DNA of 64,000 nucleotides from Kribbella flavida DSM 17836 (GCF_000024345.1 NC_013729.1:1612001-1676000), one strand, 5' to 3'; positions 36,364-45,666 are shown, numbered from the stretch's first letter. Translations and numbers: made by a program. The notes: generated by a model not told the origin, from the sequence alone.

Positions 36364-37833
36364 ATGCCGCAGGAGAAGCCAGACCTGCGCACCCTCAGCG
36401 AGCCTGTTCGCTTCCGGCGAGCCGTGGCGCTGCTGCTGATGACGCTGGTACTGCCCGGCTCGGCGCAGATCGTCGCCGGCAGCAAGCGTGCCGGGCGCTA
36501 CGCGTGGCGGGTGGTCGCCGGACTGATCGCGCTCGTGCTGTTCCTGGTCCTGCTGTCGCTGGTCTGGCGGTCGGGCACGATCAACCTGATCGTCGCGCCG
36601 GCCACGCTGCGCGTCGTGCAGGTGCTGCTGATCGTGCTGGCGATCGGGTGGGCGGCGCTGTTCGTCGACGCGTACCGGCTCGGCCGGCCCCTCACCCTGG
36701 AACGCAACCACCGGCTGGCCGCGAGCATCCTGGACGGCGTACTGGTGGTGCTGGTGGTCGGTGCGCTGGTCTGGGGCAGCACGATCGTGTCGGCGCAGCG
36801 CGACTTCGTCGCCAGCGTGTTCGGCAGCGGCGAGAAGTCCTCGGCCGACAAGGGCCGCTACAACGTGCTGCTGCTCGGCGGCGACTCCGGCGCCAACCGG
36901 ATCGGCGTCCGGCCGGACAGCATCACGCTGGCCAGCATCGACGCCGAGACCGGCCGGGCCGTGCTGATCGGGCTGCCGCGGAACATGGCGAAGGTGCCGT
37001 TCCCGGCGGGCAGCGAGATGGCCAAGCAGTTCCCGAACGGGTTCGAGTGGGACGACTGCGGCCACAACTGCTACCTGAACGGCGTCTACACCTGGGCGAT
37101 GGGCCACAAGCAGCACTTCCCCGGCGTGCAGGAGCCCGGTCTGCTGGCCACCCAGCAGGCGGTCGAGGGCATCACCGGGCTGAAGGTCAACTACTACGTG
37201 CTGATCGACATCGCCGGCTTCCAGCACCTGCTGAACGCGGTCGGCGGGATCACCGTCGACGTCGGCAAGCGGGTGCCGATCGGCGGCATCGGCGCACCGA
37301 TCAAGGGCTACATCGAGCCAGGCAAGAACCAGCACCTGGACGGGTACCACGCGATGTGGTTCGCCCGGTCGCGGGCCAACGCCAGCGACTACGAGCGGAT
37401 GACCCGGCAGAAGTGCGTGATGACCGCGATGCTGAACCAGTTGTCGCCGCAGAAGGTGCTGACCAAGTTCCAGGGCATCGCCGCGGCCGGCAAGCAGGTG
37501 GTGCAGACGAACATCCCGTCCGGCGAGCTGGGCACCTTCACCGATCTGGCCCTGGACTCGAAGAAGCTTCCGGTGTCAAGCTTCTCGCCGGTTCCACCGC
37601 TCATCAAGACCGGTGATCCCGATTTCGACCTGATCCGCAGCAAGGTGGCCGAGGCGATCGGCAAGTCCGAGGCGCTGGACCGGGCGGCGGGGGACGGGGA
37701 CGGTCAGAAGACGGACACACCGAGTAGCGTGTCACCCAGCAAGAAGCCGAGCACCAGCCCGGGCAAGTCCGGGACGACCCCGTCCAAGCCATCATCCGAC
37801 GTCGACGACGTCGCACAAGTCTGTAAGGCCTGA
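36364..37833 (+). CDS. LytR-CpsA-Psr (LCP) family glycopolymer transferase
   Basis: A 489-residue membrane enzyme. About four N-terminal helices (residues 18-140) precede the LCP domain (from YNVLLLGGDSG at ~167; RPDSITLASID; LIGLPRNMAKVPFP; FARSRANASDYERMTRQK, with the Arg and Asp residues that bind the lipid pyrophosphate). A Ser/Pro/Lys-rich tail ends the protein. LCP enzymes attach wall polymers such as teichoic acids or arabinogalactan to peptidoglycan. The following GT2 gene starts 7 bases later, so they are one operon. Confidence 0.9.
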   Translation: MPQEKPDLRTLSEPVRFRRAVALLLMTLVLPGSAQIVAGSKRAGRYAWRVVAGLIALVLFLVLLSLVWRSGTINLIVAPATLRVVQVLLIVLAIGWAALFVDAYRLGRPLTLERNHRLAASILDGVLVVLVVGALVWGSTIVSAQRDFVASVFGSGEKSSADKGRYNVLLLGGDSGANRIGVRPDSITLASIDAETGRAVLIGLPRNMAKVPFPAGSEMAKQFPNGFEWDDCGHNCYLNGVYTWAMGHKQHFPGVQEPGLLATQQAVEGITGLKVNYYVLIDIAGFQHLLNAVGGITVDVGKRVPIGGIGAPIKGYIEPGKNQHLDGYHAMWFARSRANASDYERMTRQKCVMTAMLNQLSPQKVLTKFQGIAAAGKQVVQTNIPSGELGTFTDLALDSKKLPVSSFSPVPPLIKTGDPDFDLIRSKVAEAIGKSEALDRAAGDGDGQKTDTPSSVSPSKKPSTSPGKSGTTPSKPSSDVDDVAQVCKA

Positions 37834-37840
37834 CCTGAAG

Positions 37841-38869
37841 ATGCCGCTGTCCAACTGGCCCCCGGTCTCCGTCGTGATGCCCGTGCTGAACGAGGAACGC
37901 CACCTCGAGGAGGCGGTCGGCCGCGTTCTCGACCAGGAGTACCCCGGCGAGCTGGAGGTCGTGCTCGCGATCGGCCCGAGCAAGGACCGGACCGAGCAGA
38001 TCGCCGAGCGGCTGGCCGCGGCGGACTCCCGGATCACCATCGTGCCGAACCCGACCGGCAAGACCCCGGCCGGGCTGAACGTCGGCATCGCCCAGGCCAA
38101 GCACGACATCGTGGTCCGGGTCGACGGGCACGGCGTGCTGACCCAGGGCTACATCACCCGGGCGGTCGAGGTGCTGGAGGAGAGCGGCGCGGACAACGTC
38201 GGCGGCGTGATGGCGGCCGAGGGCCGCACGGCGTTCGAGATGGCGGTCGCCTGCGCGTACCGGTCCCGGCTCGGGCTCGGCGCCTCGACCTTCCACCAGG
38301 GCGGCCAGGCCGGGCCCGCCGACACCGTCTACCTGGGCGTCTTCCGGCGCGCGGCGCTGGAGCGGGTCGGTGGCTTCGACGAGTCGATGCACCGCGCCCA
38401 GGACTGGGAGCTCAACTACCGGATCCGCAAGACCGGCGGGCTGATCTGGTTCAGCCCCGACCTGTCGGTGACCTACCGGCCGCGCTCCTCGCTGGCGGCC
38501 GTCGCCAAGCAGTTCTTCCACACCGGCCAGTGGCGCCGCGAGGTGATCCGCCGGCACCCGGAGACCGCCAGCAAGCGGTACCTGGCCCCGCCGGTCGCGG
38601 TGGCGCTGCTCGCCCTCGGCACGATCGTCGGCATCGTCGGCCTGATCGTCGGCAGCAGCCTGCTCGACCTGGGGTTCGTGATCCCGCTCGGCTACGCGCT
38701 GGCTGTGATCGCCGGCTCCGCGATGGAAGGCCGCTACCTGCCGTGGAAAGCGCTGTTCTGGCTGCCGGCCGTGATCGCGACCATGCACATCTCCTGGGGC
38801 CTCGGCTTCATCGTCGGCCTGCAGGAGAAGCCGGCCGGCCCGGCGCTCACCACGCCGGGCACGGCCTGA
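37841..38869 (+). CDS. Membrane-bound GT2 glycosyltransferase (ExoA-like)
   Basis: A 342-residue enzyme. The GT-A domain starts VSVVMPVLNEERHLEEAVG; VVRVDGHG is the DxD-like metal site, GGFDESMHRAQDWELNYRI the acceptor/catalytic region. Three helices at the end (residues ~245-325) anchor it. The ExoA-type arrangement suggests adding a sugar to a lipid-linked intermediate of a surface polymer. Coupled to the LCP gene. Confidence 0.88.
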   Translation: MPLSNWPPVSVVMPVLNEERHLEEAVGRVLDQEYPGELEVVLAIGPSKDRTEQIAERLAAADSRITIVPNPTGKTPAGLNVGIAQAKHDIVVRVDGHGVLTQGYITRAVEVLEESGADNVGGVMAAEGRTAFEMAVACAYRSRLGLGASTFHQGGQAGPADTVYLGVFRRAALERVGGFDESMHRAQDWELNYRIRKTGGLIWFSPDLSVTYRPRSSLAAVAKQFFHTGQWRREVIRRHPETASKRYLAPPVAVALLALGTIVGIVGLIVGSSLLDLGFVIPLGYALAVIAGSAMEGRYLPWKALFWLPAVIATMHISWGLGFIVGLQEKPAGPALTTPGTA

Positions 38870-38880
38870 GCCGTACGGCG

Positions 38881-39306
38881 TCAGCGGCGGGTCATGGTGG
38901 ACTCGTAGCCACCGCCGCCGGGGTAGATCCACTCACCGCTCATCACCTGGTCGTCGGCGCTGAACGTGCCCTCGAAGTACGCCGGGCTGCCCTTCGGGCC
39001 ACCCCAAATCGTCAGCTTGTCCCCGCTCAGCTCGTAGGTGTAGTCGAGGGTGTTGCCGGCCGCGTCGTAGAAACGGGACACCACATCGGCCCCGGCCGGT
39101 TCGCCGAACGGCCGCAGGTGACCGATGACCTCCAGCCCGGTGATCGACTGGCCGTACTGGGTCAGCTCGACGTGCTGCAGCAGGAAGAACCCGCCCTCCA
39201 TCCACTCGTACCGCACGACGCCCTCCGCGCCTCCGGTCACGGTCCACTCACCGACCAGCCGGTCCAGCGCCTTCAGGTCCGCACTCGGCTGCACGATCTC
39301 GTTCAT
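38881..39306 (-). CDS. DUF1579-like small beta-barrel protein
   Basis: A 141-residue protein. LKALDRLVGEWTVTGGAEG, YEWMEGGFFLLQHVE and GHLRPFGEP follow the DUF1579/lipocalin-like pattern of small proteins frequently found beside ECF sigma factors and DGPF/YCII genes. It is divergent from the DGPF-sigma pair, which supports a shared regulation. No enzyme activity is known. Confidence 0.75.
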   Translation of the reverse strand: MNEIVQPSADLKALDRLVGEWTVTGGAEGVVRYEWMEGGFFLLQHVELTQYGQSITGLEVIGHLRPFGEPAGADVVSRFYDAAGNTLDYTYELSGDKLTIWGGPKGSPAYFEGTFSADDQVMSGEWIYPGGGGYESTMTRR

Positions 39307-39482
39307 GGTGGTCTCCTCGATCTCCGGTGGGCCCCGTCGGCCGCACTCACCGACACCTCGGAGCCGGTCGGGATGACTTCAACGTGGAATCGATGTGATC
39401 CAGGTCACAGCTGAGGATTGTTGAGATCCGCCTGCCGGCACCGAGGTAGCCGGTGACCACTTCGGACAAAGGAGAGACGTCG

Positions 39483-39854
39483 ATGAAGTTCCTGCTGCTG
39501 AGCTACACCCCCGCCGCGAGCTGGGACGCCGAGACCGCGGACACCCCGTCCGAGGAGGCGCTGGCCGCGTTCGCGGCGTACCAGAAGTTCGAGGCCGAGT
39601 TGCGCGAGACGGGGGAGTTCGTCACCAGCGAAGGGCTCGGGCACCCGGCGGTGACGACCACTGTCCGGAAGACCGACGCCGGGGTGGTGGCCACCGACGG
39701 GCCGTTCGCCGAGCTGAAGGAAGTCCTGGCGAGCTTCGCGGTGCTCGACTGCGTGAGCCTGGAGCGGGCGACCGACATCGTCACCCGGATGGTCGAGGTC
39801 CTGGGCGAGCCGATGGAGATCCGGCCGATCATGGGGCCGGAGTTCGGATCCTGA
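39483..39854 (+). CDS. YCII-related DGPF-domain protein
   Basis: A 123-residue protein. MKFLLLSYTPAASWD, then TDAGVVATDGPFAELKEVL with the DGPF motif that names the family. DGPF proteins are the regular partners of ECF42 sigma factors, and the sigma gene follows after 18 bases. AAAGGAGAG stands 7 bases before ATG 39483; an upstream GTG at 39453 is less likely. Confidence 0.88.
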   Translation: MKFLLLSYTPAASWDAETADTPSEEALAAFAAYQKFEAELRETGEFVTSEGLGHPAVTTTVRKTDAGVVATDGPFAELKEVLASFAVLDCVSLERATDIVTRMVEVLGEPMEIRPIMGPEFGS

Positions 39855-39872
39855 CCGGAGCCTGACCCACTG

Positions 39873-41108
39873 ATGGTTGCCACCGACGAGATCGAGCACC
39901 TGCTGCGCACCGAGGCGCCGCAGGTGCTCGGCGCGCTGGTCCGCAGATTCAGCCACTTCGACATTGCGGAGGACGCCACCCAGGAGGCCCTGCTGGCCGC
40001 CAGCCGGCGATGGCCCGCGGAAGGTGTTCCGGTCGATCCGCGGAGCTGGCTGATCCGGGTCGGGTACCGGCGAATGGTCGATCTGCTGCGCTCCGAGCAG
40101 GCCGCCCGCCGGCGGGAGCAGCAGGTCGCCGACCAGGTCGTCCCGAACCCGGCCGCCTCGAGCCCGGCCGACCAGGACGACAGCCTGTTGCTGCTGTTCC
40201 TGTGCTGCCACCCGGCGCTGAGCCCGGGCTCGCAGGTCGCCCTGACGCTCCGAGCGGTCGGCGGCCTGACGACGGCGGAGATCGCCCACGCGTACGGCGT
40301 GACCGAGGCGTCCATGTCCACCCGGATCAGCCGGGCCAAGCAGCGGCTCCGGGACAGTGGCGCACGGTTCAGCCCGCCGACCGACAACGACCGCGACGAC
40401 CGGGTCGCGGCCGTCCGGCACGTGCTCTACCTGATCTTCAACGAGGGCTACACCGCCACCCGAGGGGATCGCCTCGCCCGGACCGACCTCACCGCGGAGG
40501 CGATCCGGCTGACCCGGATGCTGCGCCGCCTGCTGCCCGGCGATGCGGAGGTCGGCGGCCTGCTGGCCCTGATGCTGCTGACCGAGTCGCGGCGCTCGAC
40601 CCGGGCCGACGCGGACAACCACCTCGTGCAGTTGGAGGACCAGGACCGGTCCCAGTGGGACCGTCAGCTGATCGACGAAGGCGTCGCGCTGATCGAGACC
40701 GTCTGGGCGCAGCGCGAGGTCGGCCCGTACCAGCTCCAGGCCGCGATCGCCGCGGTGCACGCCCAGTCCGCCTCCGCCGAGGAGACGGACTGGCCGCAGA
40801 TCGCCGCGCTCTACCTCTGGCTGGAAAAGCTGGCCCCCACCGCTCCGATCCGGCTCAGCCGCGTCGTGGCCGTGGCGAAGGCCTTCGGTCCGCAGCGAGG
40901 ACTGGCCCTGCTGGACGACCTCAACGCGACGTATCACCTGGCCGAGGACCCGCTGACCCGGCATCGGGAGCCGGCGGTCCGGGCCCATCTGCTGGAGTCC
41001 ACCGGCGACCGCGCAGCCGCTCGGGCGAGCTACCTGTCGGCCGCCGGTCTCACCGCCAACGAGGTCGAACGCCGGTACCTGCTCGCCCGCGCGGACGCGC
41101 TGCGGTGA
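39873..41108 (+). CDS. ECF42-group RNA polymerase sigma factor
   Basis: A 411-residue sigma factor. Region 2 is at about residues 10-80 (FDIAEDATQEALLAASRRWP), region 4 at ~105-160 (LRAVGGLTTAEIAHAYGVTEASMSTRISRAKQRLR), followed by the long DUF6596/TPR-like C-terminal domain (VLYLIFNEGYTATRG; FGPQRGLALLDDL; YLLARADALR) of ECF42 members. This tail replaces a classical anti-sigma factor in controlling activity. Partner: DGPF protein upstream. Confidence 0.9.
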   Translation: MVATDEIEHLLRTEAPQVLGALVRRFSHFDIAEDATQEALLAASRRWPAEGVPVDPRSWLIRVGYRRMVDLLRSEQAARRREQQVADQVVPNPAASSPADQDDSLLLLFLCCHPALSPGSQVALTLRAVGGLTTAEIAHAYGVTEASMSTRISRAKQRLRDSGARFSPPTDNDRDDRVAAVRHVLYLIFNEGYTATRGDRLARTDLTAEAIRLTRMLRRLLPGDAEVGGLLALMLLTESRRSTRADADNHLVQLEDQDRSQWDRQLIDEGVALIETVWAQREVGPYQLQAAIAAVHAQSASAEETDWPQIAALYLWLEKLAPTAPIRLSRVVAVAKAFGPQRGLALLDDLNATYHLAEDPLTRHREPAVRAHLLESTGDRAAARASYLSAAGLTANEVERRYLLARADALR

Positions 41109-41127
41109 GCGCGGCCGCGCGCGGGCC

Positions 41128-41478
41128 TCAGCTGTCGGGTTTCTGCTGCTGGTTGCGTTGAATGGTTTCGGCGATGCGCTTGATCCGGCGCAGACGGCCG
41201 TCCCAGGCGGCGCCGACGGTGGCGAGTTGCGCCGCGGCCCGGGCGAGCTGCTCGTCGTCGACCCGGTAGCGCATCTCCCGGCCGGCCGGGGTGACGTGCA
41301 CCAGTCCCACCCGGTCCAGTACGCCGAGGTGCTTGGCGACGGCCTGCCTGGTGACCGGAAGCTGTTCGCTGAGCGAGGTGGCGGTGCCGCCGCCCTCGGC
41401 CAGCAGCAGGTCGAGCATGCGGCGACGGGTCGGGTCGCCGATCGCGGACCAGAGGTCGTCGTCGACCGCGGTGGTCAT
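41128..41478 (-). CDS. ArsR-family winged-helix regulator
   Basis: A 116-residue regulator. LWSAIGDPTRRRMLDLLLAEGG and LSEQLPVTRQAVAKHLGVLDRVGLV are the ArsR/SmtB helix-turn-helix; no cysteine metal site is visible, so it is a non-metal ArsR. Its start overlaps the SRPBCC stop (ATGA 41475-41478). In most actinobacteria the ArsR gene comes first; here it follows. Confidence 0.87.
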   Translation of the reverse strand: MTTAVDDDLWSAIGDPTRRRMLDLLLAEGGGTATSLSEQLPVTRQAVAKHLGVLDRVGLVHVTPAGREMRYRVDDEQLARAAAQLATVGAAWDGRLRRIKRIAETIQRNQQQKPDS

Positions 41479-41939
41479 CGGCGGGCGACCAGTCGGGTGA
41501 CGTAGGCGTCCAGCCGGGGCAGGAAGTGGTCCCAGCCGGTCTCGTGCTCGCGGTAGGCCTGCTCGAGCACCGCGACCTCCCAGCCCTTCTCCCGGAAGCC
41601 CGTCTCGGTCAGCCGCAGTACGGTGCCGTCGCCGGCCGGGACCAGGTCGATGGTGACCAGCAGCGAGTTCGCCGCCGTCGCCGGCTCGTCGCCGGGATAG
41701 ACCCAGCGGAAGGAGAACCGGCGCGGCGGCTCGACCTCCACCACGGTCAGCGCGACGACCTGCGCGTCGGGGCCGCTGCGGTCGCCGAAGACGAGCTCGC
41801 CGGTGCCGCCGGGCACCGGCGACAGGTCGGCGTCGTCGGGCCACCACTCCCGCAGGTGCTCCGGGCTGCTGACCACCTCGAAGACCACCTCCGGCGAGGC
41901 GTCGATGTGGATCTCGCGTTCCAGGCTGGCGTACTCCAC
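41475..41939 (-). CDS. SRPBCC/AHSA1-type protein
   Basis: A 154-residue protein. LEREIHIDASPEVVFEVVSSPEHLREWWPDDADLSP and WDHFLPRLDAYV are AHSA1-like features; it pairs with ArsR regulators of this type. I prefer GTG 41939 (first residues EYASLER) with GGGAG 5 bases before it; ATG 41972 would place the start codon inside a perfect inverted repeat that looks like the operator. Confidence 0.78.
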   Translation of the reverse strand: MEYASLEREIHIDASPEVVFEVVSSPEHLREWWPDDADLSPVPGGTGELVFGDRSGPDAQVVALTVVEVEPPRRFSFRWVYPGDEPATAANSLLVTIDLVPAGDGTVLRLTETGFREKGWEVAVLEQAYREHETGWDHFLPRLDAYVTRLVARR

Positions 41940-41954
41940 GGCATCTCCCGGTTC

Positions 41955-41971
41955 TGCAACGTTCGGTTGCA
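41955..41971. promoter_or_regulatory. Probable ArsR operator TGCAAC-N5-GTTGCA
   Basis: Perfect 6-bp inverted repeat just upstream of the SRPBCC-ArsR pair, of the size expected for an ArsR dimer. Confidence 0.65.
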
Positions 41972-41994
41972 TCAACGGTACTGCACGGCGGGCG

Positions 41995-42804
41995 TCAGCG
42001 CTTGCCGGTGGCTTCCTTGTTGTAGGCGTCGACCACTTCCTTGACGTCGCCGTCCATCCGCAACACCCCCTTGTCGAGCCAGATCGCCCGGTTGCAGGTG
42101 TCCAGCACGACGTCCAGCGAGTGACTGACCAGGAAGACCGTGCCGGCCTGGTCACGCAGGTCCTTGATCTTCTGCTCCGACCGGACCCGGAACTCCGCGT
42201 CGCCGGTGGCCAGCGCCTCGTCGACGAGCAGGATGTCGTGGGTCTTGGCCGAGGCGATCGCGAACTTCAGCCGGGCCGACATGCCCGACGAGTACGTCGA
42301 CATCGGCAGGTCGATGAAGTCGCCGATGCCGGAGAACTCGACGATCTCGTCGTAGCGTTGCTCGATCTCCTCGGCGCTCATGCCCATCGCGAGACAGCCC
42401 AGCACGACGTTGCGGTCACCGGTCAGGTCGTTCATCATCGCGGCGTTGACGCCCAGCAGGGACGGCTGGCCGCCGGTGTAGATCGCACCCGAGGCCGGCG
42501 GCAGCAGGCCCGCGATCGCCCGCAGCAGGGTCGACTTGCCGGAGCCGTTGCGGCCGATCAGGCCGATCGCGTCGCCCTTGTACGCGGTGAACGAGACGTT
42601 CTTGACCGCGTGCACCTCGCGGATGGTGGGCCGGTCCTGGCGCTTCAGGATCCGCCGGAAGGCGGTCGCCGCGGTGCCCTTGCCGCCGGAGCCGGCCGCG
42701 ACCTTGTAGATGATGTTGACGTTGTCCGCGATCACCGTCGGGACAGCTTCACCGGCCGGCGGCACCGCCGCCGGCGTCGGAGCTGCCTGTTCAGCCACGG
42801 CCAT
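41995..42804 (-). CDS. ABC transporter ATP-binding subunit of a surface-polymer exporter (Wzt/TagH-like)
   Basis: A 269-residue ATPase. Walker A GLIGRNGSGKSTLL, signature YSSGMSARL, Walker B DILLVDEAL and the switch His in FLVSHSLD are all present. AVKNVSFTAYKGD at the start and the long spacer before it fit polysaccharide/teichoic-acid exporters. ATG 42804 follows GGAGGACAGG and overlaps the permease stop by 14 bases. Confidence 0.9.
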   Translation of the reverse strand: MAVAEQAAPTPAAVPPAGEAVPTVIADNVNIIYKVAAGSGGKGTAATAFRRILKRQDRPTIREVHAVKNVSFTAYKGDAIGLIGRNGSGKSTLLRAIAGLLPPASGAIYTGGQPSLLGVNAAMMNDLTGDRNVVLGCLAMGMSAEEIEQRYDEIVEFSGIGDFIDLPMSTYSSGMSARLKFAIASAKTHDILLVDEALATGDAEFRVRSEQKIKDLRDQAGTVFLVSHSLDVVLDTCNRAIWLDKGVLRMDGDVKEVVDAYNKEATGKR

Positions 42805-43690
42805 ACCTGTCCTCCGCACGCCAGAAGTAGATGAATCCGCCGACCAGGGTCACCACCGCCCAGCCGATCGCGATCGGCCAGGCATTCGGCAGTTCGTGCT
42901 CGGCGTGCGACTCCAGCAGGGCGCGGCGGACGATGTCGATGTACGCCGAGATCGGGTTCAGGGCCAGCACGTGGATGACCCAGCCCGGCGCGTCGGCGTC
43001 CCGCAGCTTGTCCGGGATGGAGAAGAAGATGCCGGACGCGTACAGCCAGGTCCGGGTGATGAACGGCAGCAGCTGGCTGATGTCGGTCAGGAACGTGCCC
43101 AGCCGGGCGAAGATCAGCGTCATGCCGATGTTGAACATCGTCTGCAGCAGCAGTGCCGGCACGATCAGGAACCAGCGCCAGGCCGGCCCGTCGGTGAACC
43201 CGACCAGCACCAGCAGGATGCCCATCGAGATGAACAGCTGGTTCAGCTCGTTCACCACGTAGGCCAGCGGCAGCGTGGCGCGGGGGAAGTGCAGGGTGCG
43301 GATCAGCGACATGTTGGTCGAGATCGCGCGCGACCCCTCGGTCATCGACCGCTGAGTGAAGGTGAAGACGAACATGCCGCAGATCAGGAACGCGGCGTAG
43401 TTCTCGATGCCTGTCGCGGTCCCGAGCAGCAGACCGAAGGCCAGGGCGTACACCCCGGCGTTCAGCAGCGGAGTGAGGACCTGCCAGACCGATCCCAGTC
43501 GCGCTCCCGCGTAGAGCGCATAGGTCCGTGCGCGGGCGTAGCTGTAGATGAACTGGCGGCGTCCCCACAGTTCACGAAGGTAGCTCCGGAGCGGCGGTCG
43601 CGCCGCACTCCTGAACAACCCGTAGCGTTCGGCCAGTGCCGCGATCTCAGCGGTCTTGGCCGACTCGGCGGCGGTTGACATGCGGGCCAA
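42791..43690 (-). CDS. ABC-2 type permease of a surface-polymer exporter (Wzm/TagG-like)
   Basis: A 299-residue membrane protein with about six helices (CGMFVFTFTQRSMTEGSRAI, LRTLHFPRATLPLAYVVNEL, ALNPISAYIDIVRRALLESH), matching the ABC-2 polysaccharide export family. With the ATPase it forms the exporter of an undecaprenyl- or lipid-linked polymer; substrate specificity cannot be seen. Confidence 0.9.
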   Translation of the reverse strand: MARMSTAAESAKTAEIAALAERYGLFRSAARPPLRSYLRELWGRRQFIYSYARARTYALYAGARLGSVWQVLTPLLNAGVYALAFGLLLGTATGIENYAAFLICGMFVFTFTQRSMTEGSRAISTNMSLIRTLHFPRATLPLAYVVNELNQLFISMGILLVLVGFTDGPAWRWFLIVPALLLQTMFNIGMTLIFARLGTFLTDISQLLPFITRTWLYASGIFFSIPDKLRDADAPGWVIHVLALNPISAYIDIVRRALLESHAEHELPNAWPIAIGWAVVTLVGGFIYFWRAEDRYGRG

Positions 43691-43828
43691 TCTACTGGGC
43701 GCGGGCCTCGGACCTCACATCGGCGCGCTCTGAACCGTTTCAGCCGGGGTTGCTCGGCCACCCTCGGTGACCGGATCTCTCGGTGACACAGCGATTGCGG
43801 TGTGTTCCGGCCTTCGCGCCGAGCGTTG

Positions 43829-44551
43829 TCAGGCCGTGAGGCGGGCCCGCAAAGCAGCCAACTGCTCCTCGGTGAGGCCGGCGTGCCGCAGATATGCGAC
43901 GGGTCCGCCGTACGTCGTGTCGAGGTGGCGCAGGATCGCGGTCATCGACTCCGCACGGGTGTCGCGGAACTCGACCAGCCAGGCGTGCTGCGACGTGTCG
44001 GGCTCGGCCGCCAGTTGCTCGGCCAGCAAGGGCGCCAGGTTCTCCTGGGTGAGGAAGTAGTCGGCGACGATCTCGTCCTCGGGCACGCCGGCGACCGCGA
44101 GGGCTAGCGCGACGATCACCCCGGTCCGGTCCTTGCCGCCGACGCAGTGCACGACCACGGCGCCCGGCGGCGCCTCGACGATCGCCAGCAGGGCGGCGGC
44201 GACCAGCTCGGGGTGCCGGTCGAGCATCTCGGTGCAGGACTCGACGATCGTGGTCGCCGTACTGGGTGGGTCAGCCGGGTCCTGCAGTGACAGGTGCAGG
44301 CCGAGCGAGTCGCCGGTGAACGGTGTCGGGAAGCCGGTCACCTCGCCGTGCGACCGCAGGTCCAGGATCCGGCTCACCCCGGACTGCCGAACCGTCTCGG
44401 TGGCGTCCGGGGTCAGGTGCTGCAGGCTGTCCGCGCGGATCAGCGCACCGGTCCGGATCGCCCCGCCGTCCGCCGTCGGCAGGCCGCCGAGGTCGCGTGC
44501 GTTGCGGCAGCCCGGCCAGTCCAGCCGACGGGTCGCCGGGTCCGGCCTCAC
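43829..44551 (-). CDS. Tyrosine-phosphatase-like protein (CX5R, MptpB/SIW14-like)
   Basis: A 240-residue phosphatase. NARDLGGLPTADGG at the start and HCVGGKDRTG (Cys136, Arg142) form the P-loop of the Y_phosphatase3 group, which includes dual protein/lipid phosphatases. The stop of the upstream dehydrogenase overlaps the start (ATGA 44548-44551), so it is cotranslated with the G1P-dehydrogenase-like enzyme; a small-molecule phosphate substrate from that pathway is a fair inference. Confidence 0.85.
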   Translation of the reverse strand: MRPDPATRRLDWPGCRNARDLGGLPTADGGAIRTGALIRADSLQHLTPDATETVRQSGVSRILDLRSHGEVTGFPTPFTGDSLGLHLSLQDPADPPSTATTIVESCTEMLDRHPELVAAALLAIVEAPPGAVVVHCVGGKDRTGVIVALALAVAGVPEDEIVADYFLTQENLAPLLAEQLAAEPDTSQHAWLVEFRDTRAESMTAILRHLDTTYGGPVAYLRHAGLTEEQLAALRARLTA

Positions 44552-45666
44552 CGGTCCTCCAGGATTCTTCCTTCAGGCGTGATCCCGCCGTCGCCGGTGG
44601 CGATCCGGGCGTAGACGTGGTCGTTGAACGCGGCCACCGTCGCCGCGATCCGGGCCGGGGTCAGCGCCGACTCCTCCAGCACGGTGATCCGGCCGGGCCG
44701 GGTCTGCGGCGCGTAGGCGACGATCTCGCCGAACTCCTCCAGGCCGAAGCCGAGATCGGCCGGCCGGACCGGTAGCCCGTGCCGGTGCAGGCAGTCGACG
44801 GTGGTGTGGAAGGCCGCCAGATCACCGCGCAGGAACCACGCGAACGCCGCGCCCAGCCCGACCTGCTCACCGTGGAACGCGCGCCGGCTGGGGTGCAGCA
44901 GGTCGATGGCGTGCGAGATCTCGTGGCAGGCGCCGGACGACGGCCGGGACGTGCCGGCCACCACCATCGAGATGCCGGACAGCACCAGCCCTTCGGCCAA
45001 CGTGGCCAGAAAGGTCTCTTCGAGGATGCTGCCGGGGTGGTGCAGCACGGCCTGCGCCGACGTGCGGGCCAGCGACACCGCGAGCCCGTCGATCTCCTCG
45101 CCGTGCTGGCTGTGCGCGGCCTCCCAGTCGGCGAGCGCGGACAGGTTCGAGACGATCTCGCCGATGCCGGAGCGGACCGAGCGCGGCGGCGCCTGGGCGA
45201 TCAGGTCCAGGTCGACGATCACCGCGATCGGCGCCGGAACGCCGTACGAGCCGCGGCCGGCGTCGTTGTCCAGCGTGCTGATCGGTGAGCCGATGCCGTC
45301 GTGGGCCAGGTTGGTGGCGACCGCGACCATCGGCAGCCCGAGCCGGGCCGCGGCGAACTTGGTCACGTCCAGCACGGTGCCGCCGCCGATCCCGACGATC
45401 GCGTCGTAGCGGTGCTGCCGGATCTGCTCGACCAGCTTGATCGCGGTGTTGATCGTGCCGCCGTCCACGGTGAACCAGTCGGCCTCGACCAGCCCGTGCT
45501 CGAACGTGCTCTGCACGATCGGCCCGTACGTCGGACCGACCGCGATCGCGACCCGGCCGGAGGTCGAGATGCGCTGGTCGGCGAGCACCTCGGCCAGCTC
45601 CCGCAGCGCGCCCCGCCGGACGTCGACGACCAGCGGCGCGGTGACGAAGCGGGCTAGGAGGGGCAT
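44548..45666 (-). CDS. Glycerol-1-phosphate dehydrogenase-like (Fe-ADH_2) enzyme
   Basis: A 372-residue iron-containing dehydrogenase. GIGGGTVLDVTKFAAARLGLP is the NAD-binding loop, and the metal ligands sit in DWEAAHSQHG, GACHEISHAIDL and RRAFHGEQVGLG. The overall pattern is that of sn-glycerol-1-phosphate dehydrogenase/AraM and 3-dehydroquinate-synthase-like enzymes. In the context of a cytidylyltransferase it may make a polyol phosphate for a wall polymer. It overlaps the upstream gene by 13 bases. Confidence 0.8.
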   Translation of the reverse strand: MPLLARFVTAPLVVDVRRGALRELAEVLADQRISTSGRVAIAVGPTYGPIVQSTFEHGLVEADWFTVDGGTINTAIKLVEQIRQHRYDAIVGIGGGTVLDVTKFAAARLGLPMVAVATNLAHDGIGSPISTLDNDAGRGSYGVPAPIAVIVDLDLIAQAPPRSVRSGIGEIVSNLSALADWEAAHSQHGEEIDGLAVSLARTSAQAVLHHPGSILEETFLATLAEGLVLSGISMVVAGTSRPSSGACHEISHAIDLLHPSRRAFHGEQVGLGAAFAWFLRGDLAAFHTTVDCLHRHGLPVRPADLGFGLEEFGEIVAYAPQTRPGRITVLEESALTPARIAATVAAFNDHVYARIATGDGGITPEGRILEDR

